Source of the DNA: CBDCUW01 sp963734865
GTDB taxonomy: Bacteria > Planctomycetota > Planctomycetia > Pirellulales > Pirellulaceae
Assembly: GCA_963734865.1 (NCBI GenBank)
Contig: CAVTIV010000007.1
Span: forward strand, 186,001 to 250,000
DNA: 64,000 bases
Direction of reading: 5' to 3'
Part shown: piece after piece, positions 47,283 through 56,200 of the stretch
Layout of the letters: every line of letters begins with the position of its first letter
How positions within the stretch are numbered: the first letter of the stretch is position 1
Position numbers and translations under genes: made by a program
Notes under the pieces: model-generated
Seen by the model: only the letters and a program-made list of their open reading frames with translations
What the model was told of the DNA's origin: nothing
The model's database searches: none

Positions 47283-48196
47283 ATGACGGCTCTGTCATCG
47301 CGCGATCGCTGTCGACTGTTGATTGTGATTGCCGCCCTGTTGTGGAGTACCAGTGGCTTTTTTGCCAAGCGCCTTGGTTCGACGACTGGCCCGAAGATAC
47401 CCGCGGTGTCGCACTGACCTTCTGGCGAAGCGTTTTCGCGGCCCTGGCCGTGCTGCCGTTTGTCCGACAACCGTCGTTTCGTCTGTCGATGATTCCAATG
47501 TCGCTGGCGTTTACAGCGATGACCTATTCGTTCCTGGTGGCCATGGTCGGCGGTTCCGAAACGACCACCATTTGGTTGCAATACGTGGGTCCGGCATGGG
47601 TCGCGTTGGCTGGACTGCTGGGGATCGGTGACCGCCCGCGCAGGCGTGATGGGATCATGGTCGCACTGTCACTTGCCGGCATCGCGGTGATCGTCACGAT
47701 GGAGTCACGTGTGGACGGCAATCGCGTGCTGACCGGTCCCGTCGGATTGGCACTTTTCTCTGGCCTGATGTATGCCAGCGTCGTATTGTCGATTCGTCAC
47801 ATGCGCGGCGTGGATGTGGCCTGGCTGGGCTTTGTAAATCACGCCGCCAGTGTCGTCCTGTTAGCGCCATTGGTGATCGGTCGCGTGCCGATGCCGCACG
47901 GTTTTCAGTGGCTCGCCCTATTGTTGTTCGGTTCGCTGCAACTGGCTCTGCCCTATATGATTTTTGCCTGGGCATTGCGGCAGGTTGACAGCAATGAAGC
48001 TTCCTTGATCACTTTGCTCGAACCGCTAGCGGTGCCGATGTGGACGTTCTTGGCTTGGCGTGATCATCCGAGCTATGAATTCCCACGGTGGTGGACAATC
48101 GCTGGCGCGGCGTTGATCGCAACCGGATTTGTTTGGCGTTACGGGATTGCCAGACATTACGCTCGTCGGACGATCCGAGATCCCGTCTCCAAGTGA
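47283..48196 (+). pseudogene. EamA/DMT-family transporter, one frameshift
   Basis: From ATG 47283 the first frame gives a start like a DMT transporter (CRLLIVIAALLWSTSGFFAK). Near 47369 a base seems to be missing in GCCAAGCGCC; the next frame continues with APWFDDWPEDTRGVALTFWR and about eight more membrane helices (VLPFVRQPSFRLSMIPMSLA, ALPYMIFAWALRQVDSNEAS). Restoring one G gives a normal ~304-residue EamA protein with two EamA repeats. As it stands, translation from 47283 ends at 47417. Cargo unknown. Confidence 0.8.
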
Positions 48197-48277
48197 TGAC
48201 GACACCTTGCAAAGAACTGCACCACTTCAAAAGGAACGATTCGGTTTTTGAAAGCGATGGATCCTGACGCTGTTCTG

Positions 48278-49138
48278 TTAGGTTGGCGTTCTGGCCACGA
48301 CACGGTGAAAGTGCAGATAGACCTCGCGGTCAACGACTCTTCGCACTCCCTCCACCAAACATGCCGGTTCGTTTTCTGTTTCGCCCTGCTGAATCACATC
48401 GGCAAGCGGAGTCCCTGGCGCGACAGCAAAGGTTCGCTGGTTGATCGTCTGGTTGCCCGCGTCGAGTTCCGGGATGATGAAATGACAGGTCGCGCCGAAG
48501 GTCAGCATTCGCGCGTTGTAGGCATCGTGATAAGGGCGAAATCCGGGAAATCCGGGCAGCAATCCGTGATGCAGATTGATGATCCGTCCGCCAGCAAACT
48601 GCCAGCAAGTCGACGGTGCCAATACACGCATGTAGCGGGCCAGGATGATGTAGTCGACATCGAACTCGTCCAGCGTTGCCACCATCGCCGATTCGTCGAC
48701 CGCACCATTCTCATCTCCGATCATCCGATAGGGGACTCCGAACTCGGCGGCTAAGGTTGACAGCTTTTTGCGGTTCGAGATCACGACCACTGCCTGGCCA
48801 CTGATGGTTTTGTCAGCGACCGCCCGCAGAACCGCTCGTGGCGTGTCGTCAACATAGGTGCAACACACCGCCAGGCGGGGGCTTTTCGCACGACGTTCAC
48901 TGCTCCAAACACGGATTGCCAATTTCGTGGCGTCACCGATTTGCCGCATCGCATTGGTCAATGGTAGAAGTTCGGTTTCATCAATGTCGATCCGGCACAG
49001 CATCGCGAACAGGTGTTCGTCGTCGTGGTCGTACATCTGGATTTCGGCGATCCGAGCCCCGCGACCGGTGACATGGTGAATGATCGGATCGGCAAGTCCC
49101 ACATTGTCGGGACCGAGGGCTGTGATGACGACTTCCAC
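48278..49138 (-). CDS. purU: Formyltetrahydrofolate deformylase
   Basis: 286 residues from GTG 49138; an in-frame ATG 81 bases upstream adds a tail outside the family. N-terminal ACT domain (VVITALGPDNVGLADPIIHH). C-terminal formyltransferase fold: VVVISNRKKLSTLAAEFGVP, YIILARYMRVLAPS, INLHHGLLPGFPGFRPY, GATCHFIIPELDAGN, FAVAPGTPLADVIQQGE. It hydrolyses 10-formyl-THF to formate and THF, giving formate for purine synthesis. Convergent with the EamA gene. Confidence 0.9.
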   Translation of the reverse strand: MEVVITALGPDNVGLADPIIHHVTGRGARIAEIQMYDHDDEHLFAMLCRIDIDETELLPLTNAMRQIGDATKLAIRVWSSERRAKSPRLAVCCTYVDDTPRAVLRAVADKTISGQAVVVISNRKKLSTLAAEFGVPYRMIGDENGAVDESAMVATLDEFDVDYIILARYMRVLAPSTCWQFAGGRIINLHHGLLPGFPGFRPYHDAYNARMLTFGATCHFIIPELDAGNQTINQRTFAVAPGTPLADVIQQGETENEPACLVEGVRRVVDREVYLHFHRVVARTPT

Positions 49139-49408
49139 CAGAGGTGCTCCTGGTACGGTTTGCTGCCGGGTATCGAATCGATCCGGACGCGACTCATGTC
49201 GATCCCAATGGTGCCTCACGCAGTAGGCGCGCGACCTGGGCCAGATCCCCCCTCCCGCGGAACGACCGAATACGGGACGATCGAACGAGGGGCCGGCTGC
49301 ATTGTTCAGTCTGGGGGCTTTGTTGCCGACCCGGGGCTTTGTTAACGTTTATCGTCGTGCGGGGGCGGGGCGATTCCGAGTTTCCCTGCCTCGACCGAAC
49401 CGCCCGAG

Positions 49409-49906
49409 ATGTTTTCAGCCAAAAATACGAGGAATCCGTTGGTGCCAACGGCAACGCTCCCCACTAAACGCCGTCGCGATCAGGTCCCCAAAGGGGCCAA
49501 CCTTTGCGATTATTGCACCGCAAAGTGTTGCCATTATTTCGCCTTAGCAATCGACGAACCGGCATCCCGCAAAGATTTTGACTTCATGCGATGGTATTTG
49601 CTGCACGATCGGGCCAGCATCTTCGTCGACAGTGATGTGTGGTACTTGCTCGTTCACACCACCTGCAAACACCTGCAAGATGACCATCGCTGCGGGATCT
49701 ACGAGACGAGACCTGAGATTTGTCGCGAATACACCACGGCCGATTGTGAGTTCGAGGACGATTGGTGTTACGAACAATACTTTGAAACGCCCGAGCAGAT
49801 AGACGAGTATGCCGACGCGATGTTCGGTCCCCAATTTCCCAGCCCCGGAATCGATGACCGTGATTCGCTGCGGAGCCGCAAGCCGACAACCTTACCGGTG
49901 ATTTAA
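49409..49906 (+). CDS. YkgJ-family cysteine cluster protein
   Basis: 165 residues. Cysteine motifs CDYCTAKCCHYF near residue 33 and CKHLQDDHRCGIYETRPEIC in the middle match the YkgJ (Zn/Fe-S ferredoxin-like) family. The first ~28 residues are basic and not part of it, so a later start is possible, though no in-frame ATG is available there. A trailing DDRDSLRSRKP tail follows. The function of the family is not established. Confidence 0.88.
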   Translation: MFSAKNTRNPLVPTATLPTKRRRDQVPKGANLCDYCTAKCCHYFALAIDEPASRKDFDFMRWYLLHDRASIFVDSDVWYLLVHTTCKHLQDDHRCGIYETRPEICREYTTADCEFEDDWCYEQYFETPEQIDEYADAMFGPQFPSPGIDDRDSLRSRKPTTLPVI

Positions 49907-50060
49907 ACAGCGAACCCGTTCGCCACCGGCGAACCCTGCTGGCGGAATCGTTTCCCGTTTGCATCACTACCCGTTTGAATCACTTCCCGTCCGCATTTCA
50001 TCGCGTTGCAGTCGTTTGTCTGTCCGACTGACCACCCGCATTTCACGAATCTGAACATCC

Positions 50061-51401
50061 ATGTCGCTGATCCAACCTCGCACCCTGAAAGGCTTTCGCG
50101 ATTATCTGCCGGCGGTGATGATCCCTCGCGAACAGCTGATGCAAACGGCGCGAGAAGTCTTTCGGTCATTCGGTTTCGCACCGATCGACACGCCCACGTT
50201 GGAGCACTTGGAGATCTTGACCGGTAAGGGGAGCGACGAGACCGATCGTCAAATATATCGTTTCCAAGACAACGGCGGCCGGGATGTCGGTATGCGATTC
50301 GACCTGACCGTGCCACTCGCCCGATTCGCCGCGCAACATATCGCTACGCTTGGGACTCCGTTCAAGCGCTATCACATCGCCCCGGTTTGGCGTGGTGAGA
50401 ACCCGCAAGCGGGTCGTTTTCGCGAGTTCGTTCAATGCGACTTCGACACGATCGGCACCGAGTCGGTGTTGGCCGATATCGAAGCGGTCGCCGTGATCAA
50501 TCAGTTGTTCGACACGATCGGATTTGACCGCTTCACGATCAGCATCAATAACCGCACCATTCTGACTGGCCTGCTGGACCATCTCGGACTCAGTGACCGC
50601 ACCGTTCCGGTACTGCGAACGCTCGACAAGTTGGCAAAGATTGGACGCGATCAAACGGCCGAAGAGATGTGCCGCGTTGCGGAGATCGACGCCTCACAGG
50701 CCAACGCTGTGTTGAAGCTGGCCGAATGTGACGGGGATCCGCAGGCGATCTTTGCACAGCTTCCTGCGATCACCGGCGGCAACGAAAAAGCGGCCGGTGG
50801 GATCGAACGCCTGCAGAGCATCTACAGCGGCGCGATCGCGGCCGGGGTTCCGGATCGCCGATTGAAAGTCGATGTCTCGATCGCCCGCGGTTTGGATTAC
50901 TACACTGGCGTGATCTTCGAAACGATGTTGGACGATCTGCCCGGCATCGGCAGCGTTTGCAGCGGAGGGCGTTACGACAATCTGGCGGAACTTTACAGCA
51001 AGCAACATCTGCCCGGAATCGGCGCCTCTCTCGGGCTTGATCGGTTGCTTGCGGCGATGGAACAGCTGCAGTTGTTGCCAACCGCTTCGACACCCGCGCC
51101 GGTGTTCATCGCTTATTTCGACCCATCGCACCGGGACGATTACCTGCGACTGGCCGCCAACTTGCGAGTCGCCGGGATCGGCGCGGAGGTTTATCCGGAC
51201 GCAAAAAAACTTGGGCCGCAGCTGAAGTATGCCGACTCGCACGGCTTCACCGTTGCCCTGATCGCGGGCGAGAATGAATGGGGCGAGTCGCGTTGTCAAG
51301 TGAAAACTTTGGCGACGAAAGTGACCGAGGATGTTGCCTACACTCACGATGACCCGACAGCATTGATCGGACGCGTTCGCGAGATGCTGCGGTCGTCATG
51401 A
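50061..51401 (+). CDS. hisS: Histidyl-tRNA synthetase
   Basis: 446 residues, intact. Class II synthetase motifs: KGFRDYLPAVMIPREQLM, DRQIYRFQDNGGRDVGMRFD and YHIAPVWRGENPQAGRFREF (motif 2), the HisA signature RGLDYYTGVIFE, GGRYDNL, and motif 3 GASLGLDRLLAAM. The C-terminal anticodon-binding domain covers the last ~95 residues. It charges tRNA-His. Confidence 0.97.
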   Translation: MSLIQPRTLKGFRDYLPAVMIPREQLMQTAREVFRSFGFAPIDTPTLEHLEILTGKGSDETDRQIYRFQDNGGRDVGMRFDLTVPLARFAAQHIATLGTPFKRYHIAPVWRGENPQAGRFREFVQCDFDTIGTESVLADIEAVAVINQLFDTIGFDRFTISINNRTILTGLLDHLGLSDRTVPVLRTLDKLAKIGRDQTAEEMCRVAEIDASQANAVLKLAECDGDPQAIFAQLPAITGGNEKAAGGIERLQSIYSGAIAAGVPDRRLKVDVSIARGLDYYTGVIFETMLDDLPGIGSVCSGGRYDNLAELYSKQHLPGIGASLGLDRLLAAMEQLQLLPTASTPAPVFIAYFDPSHRDDYLRLAANLRVAGIGAEVYPDAKKLGPQLKYADSHGFTVALIAGENEWGESRCQVKTLATKVTEDVAYTHDDPTALIGRVREMLRSS

Positions 51402-51614
51402 CGAATCAACGATGGAAGGTGACCGGTAGCTTTCAACAGCGAACCGGTCAGGAAGTGGTGCGTGAGCAACTCAGCTCACTAGAATATGCTCGCCGTTGTG
51501 GCAACCGGCATCCGAATCGAATCGAGCGGAACGAATGCCTGTACAAGATTCGATCAAACCACTTTTCACGTCAGCGCAGCGAACAGCCATTCGGCTGCGT
51601 GGTGTTGCGAGTCG

Positions 51615-52820
51615 ATGCCTGTTAAATCTGACAAACACGCTTTCCTGATTCGCGCCGGTGAGCTGCTTCACCGGTACGGAACGCCGTCGCATCGCTTGGA
51701 ACGTGTGATGGCGAAGGTGTCGCGCAGCTTGGGAATTGACGGAGTTTTTCTTTACACGCCCACCGCGTTGATCATCTCACTGGCCGAGGACGAGACAGAA
51801 ACGACCTACCTGCGACGAGTCGACTCGGGGCCGATCGACATCAGCAAGCTGATCGCATTCGACGATATCCTGAATCATCTCGAACAGGGTGTGGTTACGA
51901 TCCAGGGAGCTTTGAAACAGATCGAGGCTGCTGCGGAAGAGCCACCACCTTTTGGAACCATTGCCACGGCGGTAGCGTATGCGACGGTTTGTGGGTGTGT
52001 CGCAATCCTCTTCGGCGGTCGCGGCATCGAGGCTGCCGTCGCGTCGATGCTGGGCTGCATTTTCTATTGGCTCGGTGATGCTTCCGCTCGCTGGGGTTGG
52101 GAACGAGGATTGCTCGAGCCGCTCGTTTCCGCACTCGGCGCCATGCTCGCCCTGCTGCTCGCCCGATTCGTCGTACCGCTGGATGATCGGCTGACGACAT
52201 TGGCTTCGTTGATTGTCTTGCTTCCGGGTTTGTCACTGACGGTGGCGATCACCGAGTTGGCAGTGGGGCATGTATCGGCGGGAGTCGCGAGGCTTGCCGG
52301 GGCGTCCGCGACGTTATTCATTCTTGTGATGGGGGTAGGAATCGCATGGCGTCTCGGCGGAGAAATGCGAACGTTGCCGCCATTTCCGCTTGAGCCTCTT
52401 CCCGCGTGGGCGACCGGCGTGGCGCTCCTATTGACGCCGGCTTGCTTCGCGATCTTATTTTGTGCGCGGTTGCCGCAATGGCCCATCATCTACGTGGCTG
52501 CATTGACGGGATACGCCGTGCATCGGTTGGCATCGGTCGAATTCGGGAGTGAGGGGGGCGCTTTCCTGGGTGCATTCACCGTTGGCTGCATTAGTAACTT
52601 GTATGCCAGGATTCGCGACAGACCCGCCTTGATCCCATCGACGCCCGGAATGATCATTCTCGTCCCGGGTACTGTTGGCTACCGCGCCCTGACCGAATTG
52701 CTGGAAAATCGAACGGTCACGGGCCTGGAATTCGCGTTCACAACGGTCCTGATCGCCTTCTCGCTGGCCGGTGGGCTGTTGGCGGCCAATGCCGTGATCC
52801 CTCCCAAGCGGATTCTCTAG
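51615..52820 (+). CDS. ThrE-type threonine/serine exporter family protein
   Basis: 401 residues from ATG 51615, where the DUF1212 domain begins (LIRAGELLHRYGTPSHRLER); the upstream open frame has no domain. About ten membrane helices: the first set (AYATVCGCVAILFGGRGIEA, LVSALGAMLALLLARFVVPL), the periplasmic/centre part PGLSLTVAITELAVGHVSAG, then the second domain (AALTGYAVHRLASVEFGSEG, PGMIILVPGTVGYRALTEL). Fused DUF1212 and ThrE halves as in Corynebacterium ThrE. Amino-acid export is inferred from the family. Confidence 0.88.
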   Translation: MPVKSDKHAFLIRAGELLHRYGTPSHRLERVMAKVSRSLGIDGVFLYTPTALIISLAEDETETTYLRRVDSGPIDISKLIAFDDILNHLEQGVVTIQGALKQIEAAAEEPPPFGTIATAVAYATVCGCVAILFGGRGIEAAVASMLGCIFYWLGDASARWGWERGLLEPLVSALGAMLALLLARFVVPLDDRLTTLASLIVLLPGLSLTVAITELAVGHVSAGVARLAGASATLFILVMGVGIAWRLGGEMRTLPPFPLEPLPAWATGVALLLTPACFAILFCARLPQWPIIYVAALTGYAVHRLASVEFGSEGGAFLGAFTVGCISNLYARIRDRPALIPSTPGMIILVPGTVGYRALTELLENRTVTGLEFAFTTVLIAFSLAGGLLAANAVIPPKRIL

Positions 52821-52850
52821 CGGCTGTTCCGCAATTGCCTCCGGAAGCAT

Positions 52851-53345
52851 CCAGGGGTCAGGGCCTTTTCCCTTCCAAGCATCCGGAAAGGGGTCGGAAG
52901 GGGAAGGGGTCAGTGCTTTTTTAAGGAGCGTGCTTCGATCGTGGATCTCCGATTCTTGGCTTGGATGACCGACTCGGTCGCGGCGAGCGCGAGAGAGGGC
53001 ATGCTTGATCGTCGGCTAGCGGCAGATTCCGAGCGTGAACGAAGCGACGTTCAGCCAGCAGGGCGCAGAGGTTGCCCGCAGGTCGACGGAGAAAAGCTTG
53101 AAGCATTCCACGGAAGGGGAAGGGGTCTGCGGAAGGGGAAGGGGTCAGTGCTTTTCAAGGAGCGTACTTCGATCGTGGATCTCCGATTCTTGGCTTGGAT
53201 GACCGACTCGGTCGCGGTGATCGCGGAGAGGCCATGCTTGATCGTCGGCTAGCGGCAGCTTCCGAGCGTGAACGAAGCGACGTTCAGCCAGCAGGGCGCA
53301 GAGGTTGCCCGCAAAGTCGACGGAGAAAAGATTGAATCATTCCAC
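52851..53345. repeat. REP field left of the RAYT: two ~216-bp direct repeats with GGGGTCAGTGC
   Basis: After scattered GGGGTCAG motifs (52854, 52890s), two tandem units follow: 52896-53111 and 53131-53345. Each starts GGAAGGGGAAGGGGTCAGTG, runs through a palindrome GACCGA-C-TCGGTC and a TGAACG/CGTTCA hairpin, and ends ATTCCAC. They are about 90% alike by eye. The field ends 25 bp from the RAYT stop codon. No gene is seen in 52821-53369. Confidence 0.85.
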
Positions 53346-53369
53346 AGAGAGAGGTGGTCGCCAGTCGAT

Positions 53370-54443
53370 CTAGCCGCCGCCACACGGCTTGAGCGATCGC
53401 TTGCCAGGGGCGTTGAGCCGGCGACGACCGCGACGTTTCGCTTCGGCATCCAGCGATGCCGGGCAACCCACCGCCGTAAAGAAACGCTCGCTGAAGCAAC
53501 TCACCAATTCGGCGAACTCAACCGGATCGAGACGGAGCCTTGCTAAGATCGAGGCGCCATCCACCTTGGGAGCCGTGCCCGCACGATTCCTCGGTTTGCC
53601 CGATAGCCAAGACAACAGATTCGCGTAGTCTTCCAGGGTCATCGGCAGGCAGCCAAGGGGTTGTTGCTGTTGGGCCGCCAAGTGCTCCTCCAACTCGCGC
53701 CGCGACAAGCGATTGACCACCGTGACCGATTGGCCATCACTCTGGCTGGCAAGTTCCAGCGGTGCCAGCCAATCCGAAGAGTCAACCGCTCGATCATCCA
53801 GCGTCCGCAACCGCTCGCCGATCGACACATGCGGATAACCTTCCAAAGAATCGGCCATCCCGGCGCGGATGGGATTGAGATCCACGTAGGCCAGGCAGGC
53901 CAGCACTGCCGAATCGTCCAGCAATCGGCGCATGCCGAAACGTGACTCCCAAAAGTGGCCGGCGATTTGGTCTTCGGCGTTGCATCGAATCCCCATGTAC
54001 TGGGCAAGTTGTCGGATCAGCCAGGAGGGGTTGGAGAGTCGTTTGCGAAGTTCCTGGACTTGTCCGGGCCGCTGCCGCTGCCGTCGAACCTCCGCCGGGG
54101 TCGGTTCACCGGCGGTGCCATCGGGGCGCCGTTGGGAGTTCGGGCAGATCCTCAACCAAGCCCGGACGACCTGCTCATCGCTCATCGCCCGCACTTGGTC
54201 GGGCCGATTGCGAAGGACCAGGTGATAGTGATTGGAAAGGATCGCGTAGCCGAGCACATCGACGGCAAAGTGTTTGGCGAGATACTTCAGTCGCTGCAGG
54301 AGCCATTGCCGGCGATGCGAATAGTCGTGGTTGCTCACGGGATCGAAGCCACAGAGAAAGCTTCGCCGGACGACTCGATTGAAACAGTGGTAGAGGCCGA
54401 TTGTATCGGGATCGAAGACATCGCAACGTCGCGTTCGGGTCAT
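53370..54443 (-). CDS. REP-associated tyrosine transposase (RAYT, Y1_Tnp/IS200-like)
   Basis: 357 residues from ATG 54443. N-terminal YHCFNRVVRRSFLCGF, then YAILSNHYHLVLRNRP with the HxH metal site of HUH nucleases, RVLRAW-like helix, LAQYMGIRCNAEDQIAGHFW with a likely catalytic Tyr, FWESRFGMRRLLDD and YVDLNPIRAGMADS. These are RAYT hallmarks. The C-terminus has extra helices. No terminal inverted repeats of an IS are seen; instead the gene is flanked by repeat fields in opposite orientation. RAYTs are thought to mobilise REP hairpins in trans. Confidence 0.92.
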   Translation of the reverse strand: MTRTRRCDVFDPDTIGLYHCFNRVVRRSFLCGFDPVSNHDYSHRRQWLLQRLKYLAKHFAVDVLGYAILSNHYHLVLRNRPDQVRAMSDEQVVRAWLRICPNSQRRPDGTAGEPTPAEVRRQRQRPGQVQELRKRLSNPSWLIRQLAQYMGIRCNAEDQIAGHFWESRFGMRRLLDDSAVLACLAYVDLNPIRAGMADSLEGYPHVSIGERLRTLDDRAVDSSDWLAPLELASQSDGQSVTVVNRLSRRELEEHLAAQQQQPLGCLPMTLEDYANLLSWLSGKPRNRAGTAPKVDGASILARLRLDPVEFAELVSCFSERFFTAVGCPASLDAEAKRRGRRRLNAPGKRSLKPCGGG

Positions 54444-54575
54444 GGCCAGATCTCCCAGGGGGTCGGGGACATGGCCAAATGTACACTTCTGAGCGGGTGG
54501 GTCAAGTGTTTTGTTTCCGTGACTTCACCGAGTCCTCGGATTTCGTCCGCGGCCGTGCGACCTGTCGTCCACCGG

Positions 54576-54874
54576 AAAGGCACTGACACCGTTTGACGAA
54601 AGGCACTGACCCCGTTTGACTCCGACCCCGTTTGACTCCCCGTTTGCCGAAAGGCACTGACCCCGTTTGTTGAGCCCAAATAATGCTGAATGCGTTAGCT
54701 AGCACTGCCGGTCGTGCTAGCGAAATCCAAAACCAACTACCCATCGTGCATTGGCCGTTAACCGCGCGGCATTCGGCACTGACCCCGTTTGTTGCAGACC
54801 CCGTTTGTTTTCCGTTTGTTTTGAAAGGCACTGACCCCGTTTGTGGTTGAAAGGCACTGACCCCGTTTGTGGTT
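54576..54874. repeat. REP field right of the RAYT: about eight GAAAGGCACTGACCCCGTTTG units
   Basis: Copies or partial copies start near 54576 (variant CTGACACC), 54598, 54621, 54650, 54773, 54796, 54823 and 54848. Some are adjacent, others spaced by unrelated sequence. The core CTGACCCC is the reverse complement of GGGGTCAG on the other side of the transposase gene. Confidence 0.85.
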
Positions 54875-54875
54875 G

Positions 54876-55143
54876 GGACGATGGGAAATCACTGATGATC
54901 CTGAGAAACTGCCATGCGGTGATGTTGGCTGGCAACAAGCTCCTGCTCGTGGAGAGCGTCATTCCGCCCGGCAATGATCCCTTCATGGGAAAATTTCTCG
55001 ACCTGACGATGATGCTGATCCCCGGTGGGAAGGAACGCACCGAAGAGGAGTACCGGGAACTTTACGATCGAGCCGGATTCGATCTTGTTCAGATTGTGCC
55101 GACCCGCACCGAGGTCAGTGTGATCGAGGGAATTCGCCGCTGA
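54876..55143 (+). pseudogene. 3' end of an O-methyltransferase, cut by the repeat field
   Basis: From GGACGATGGG the frame reads WDDGKSLMILRNCHAVMLAG, then KLLLVESVIPPGNDPFMGKF, DLTMMLIPGGKERTEEEYRE, and PTRTEVSVIEGIR up to the stop at 55143. This is the last third of a plant-type/acetylserotonin-type O-methyltransferase (family 2), where HDWDD usually precedes KSL. Upstream only the repeat units are found, so the N-terminal ~250 residues are lost. The next repeat unit abuts the first residue. Confidence 0.8.
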
Positions 55144-55543
55144 CGACCGAATCGTCGTATTCGCGATGGATAGGGCGAGCCAACGGCGGCTCGTGACTCG
55201 CTCCGTCGCCAAAGAATGCCTGCATCACTCGAGCAACTCCTCGGTCCATTGGTTTCTGAAGACGTGCTCGCAATCGGTCGTCTGGAAAATCTGCCTGACG
55301 GTAGCGAACGCAGGATACAATTCGCGAAGGTCGGATACCGTTAAGGGACACAGTTTTCCCCAATGGGGTCGAGCCTCATAAAGTCGCGACATGCATCGGG
55401 CAAGAAGGGCAGCAAGTTGTTCAAGTGACCGATTTGTAGCGCGCGATACTGAGGCACCTCACGTAATGAGACAAGGAGCTCCGGCCGGATCCATGTGTTC
55501 CGGTTGAAATGGCACCAGCCAACGCCTGTTCCGTGATGAATCC
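55144..55543. other. Stretch without a recognised gene
   Basis: A 42-codon open frame from ATG 55216 (MPASLEQLLGPLVSEDVLAI, then GRLENLPDGSERRIQFAKVG) looks protein-like and may be a remnant, but no family is recognised. Nothing else definite is seen here. Confidence 0.4.
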
Positions 55544-55669
55544 CATCGTAGGCAGTCGCTGAAAGAAGTCACAGAAACGCTCGATCTGTCAGAGTCTGCC
55601 ACAGCCGGTCTGCTTCACCGGGTAAGGCAGCAATTAGTGCGTTGCCTGGAGAGACACAGCAATGATTGA
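55544..55669 (+). pseudogene. Region 4 remnant of an ECF sigma factor
   Basis: The frame reads LKEVTETLDLSESATAGLLH, RVRQQLVRCLERHSND, then stop: the C-terminal helix-turn-helix of a planctomycete ECF sigma factor. The rest of the gene is missing upstream. It abuts the DUF1501 remnant, which runs on the opposite strand. Confidence 0.65.
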
Positions 55670-56200
55670 CACCAATGCTTACGAGGATCAGCTGATCGCA
55701 AACCAATGCGACGAGCTGTGATGTTGGGATAGCCGATCAGCACATAGGGCGGAGCCCCATCGTCGGCCGCGCCTCGCCGATGAGCGACGATGGAACCGAG
55801 TGATGGATAAGTGATGGTGCCGGCGATCGGTGTGCATCCGGTTGGTCGCCGCCACGTGTTCGTCGATCACTTCGTGATGAATGGTCCGTACCGCCGTGAC
55901 GCGATCCATCAAGGGTGCTAGGTTTTTCAGATGCTCGCAAAGCTGTACGCCGTCGACCGCAGTGTCGATCGACCCATCGTACGATCCGGCGATTATCTTT
56001 GTTGGGTCACCTTTCCGCTTGGGATCAAACGTGTCGACCTGGCCCACGCCACCACCAAGCCAAACGGAGATGACATGTTCGGCTTTGCCGTGCAACAGTC
56101 CGTTGCGTGATGACGCTGAGGCATCGCGTGAAAGCAAAAGTCCTCCGGCCGACGCTGCGACCGCAGCAATCGTCTCACGTCGGCTGAAACCAAATTGGCG
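55670..56200 (-). pseudogene. N-terminal remnant of a DUF1501 protein
   Basis: Reading left from 56200: QFGFSRRETIAAVAASAGGL (twin-arginine-like), LHGKAEHVISVWLGGGVGQV, DTFDPKRKGDPTKIIAG, MDRVTAVRTIHHEVIDEHVA, RMHT. Then the frame shifts near 55845 and continues as TITYPSLGSIVAHRRGAADD, GAPPYVLIGYPN before the match ends. DUF1501 proteins are normally ~400-500 residues and usually follow a PSD1 gene, as here. The remaining C-terminal part is gone. Confidence 0.85.

Noticed and set aside
52896..53345. Possible CRISPR array
   Set aside because: Only two long units, about 216 bp each, with no short spacers and no cas genes nearby.
54841..55143. Full 100-residue protein starting in the repeats
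   Set aside because: The first dozen residues come from the repeat; the rest is the tail of a methyltransferase, so it is a truncated gene.
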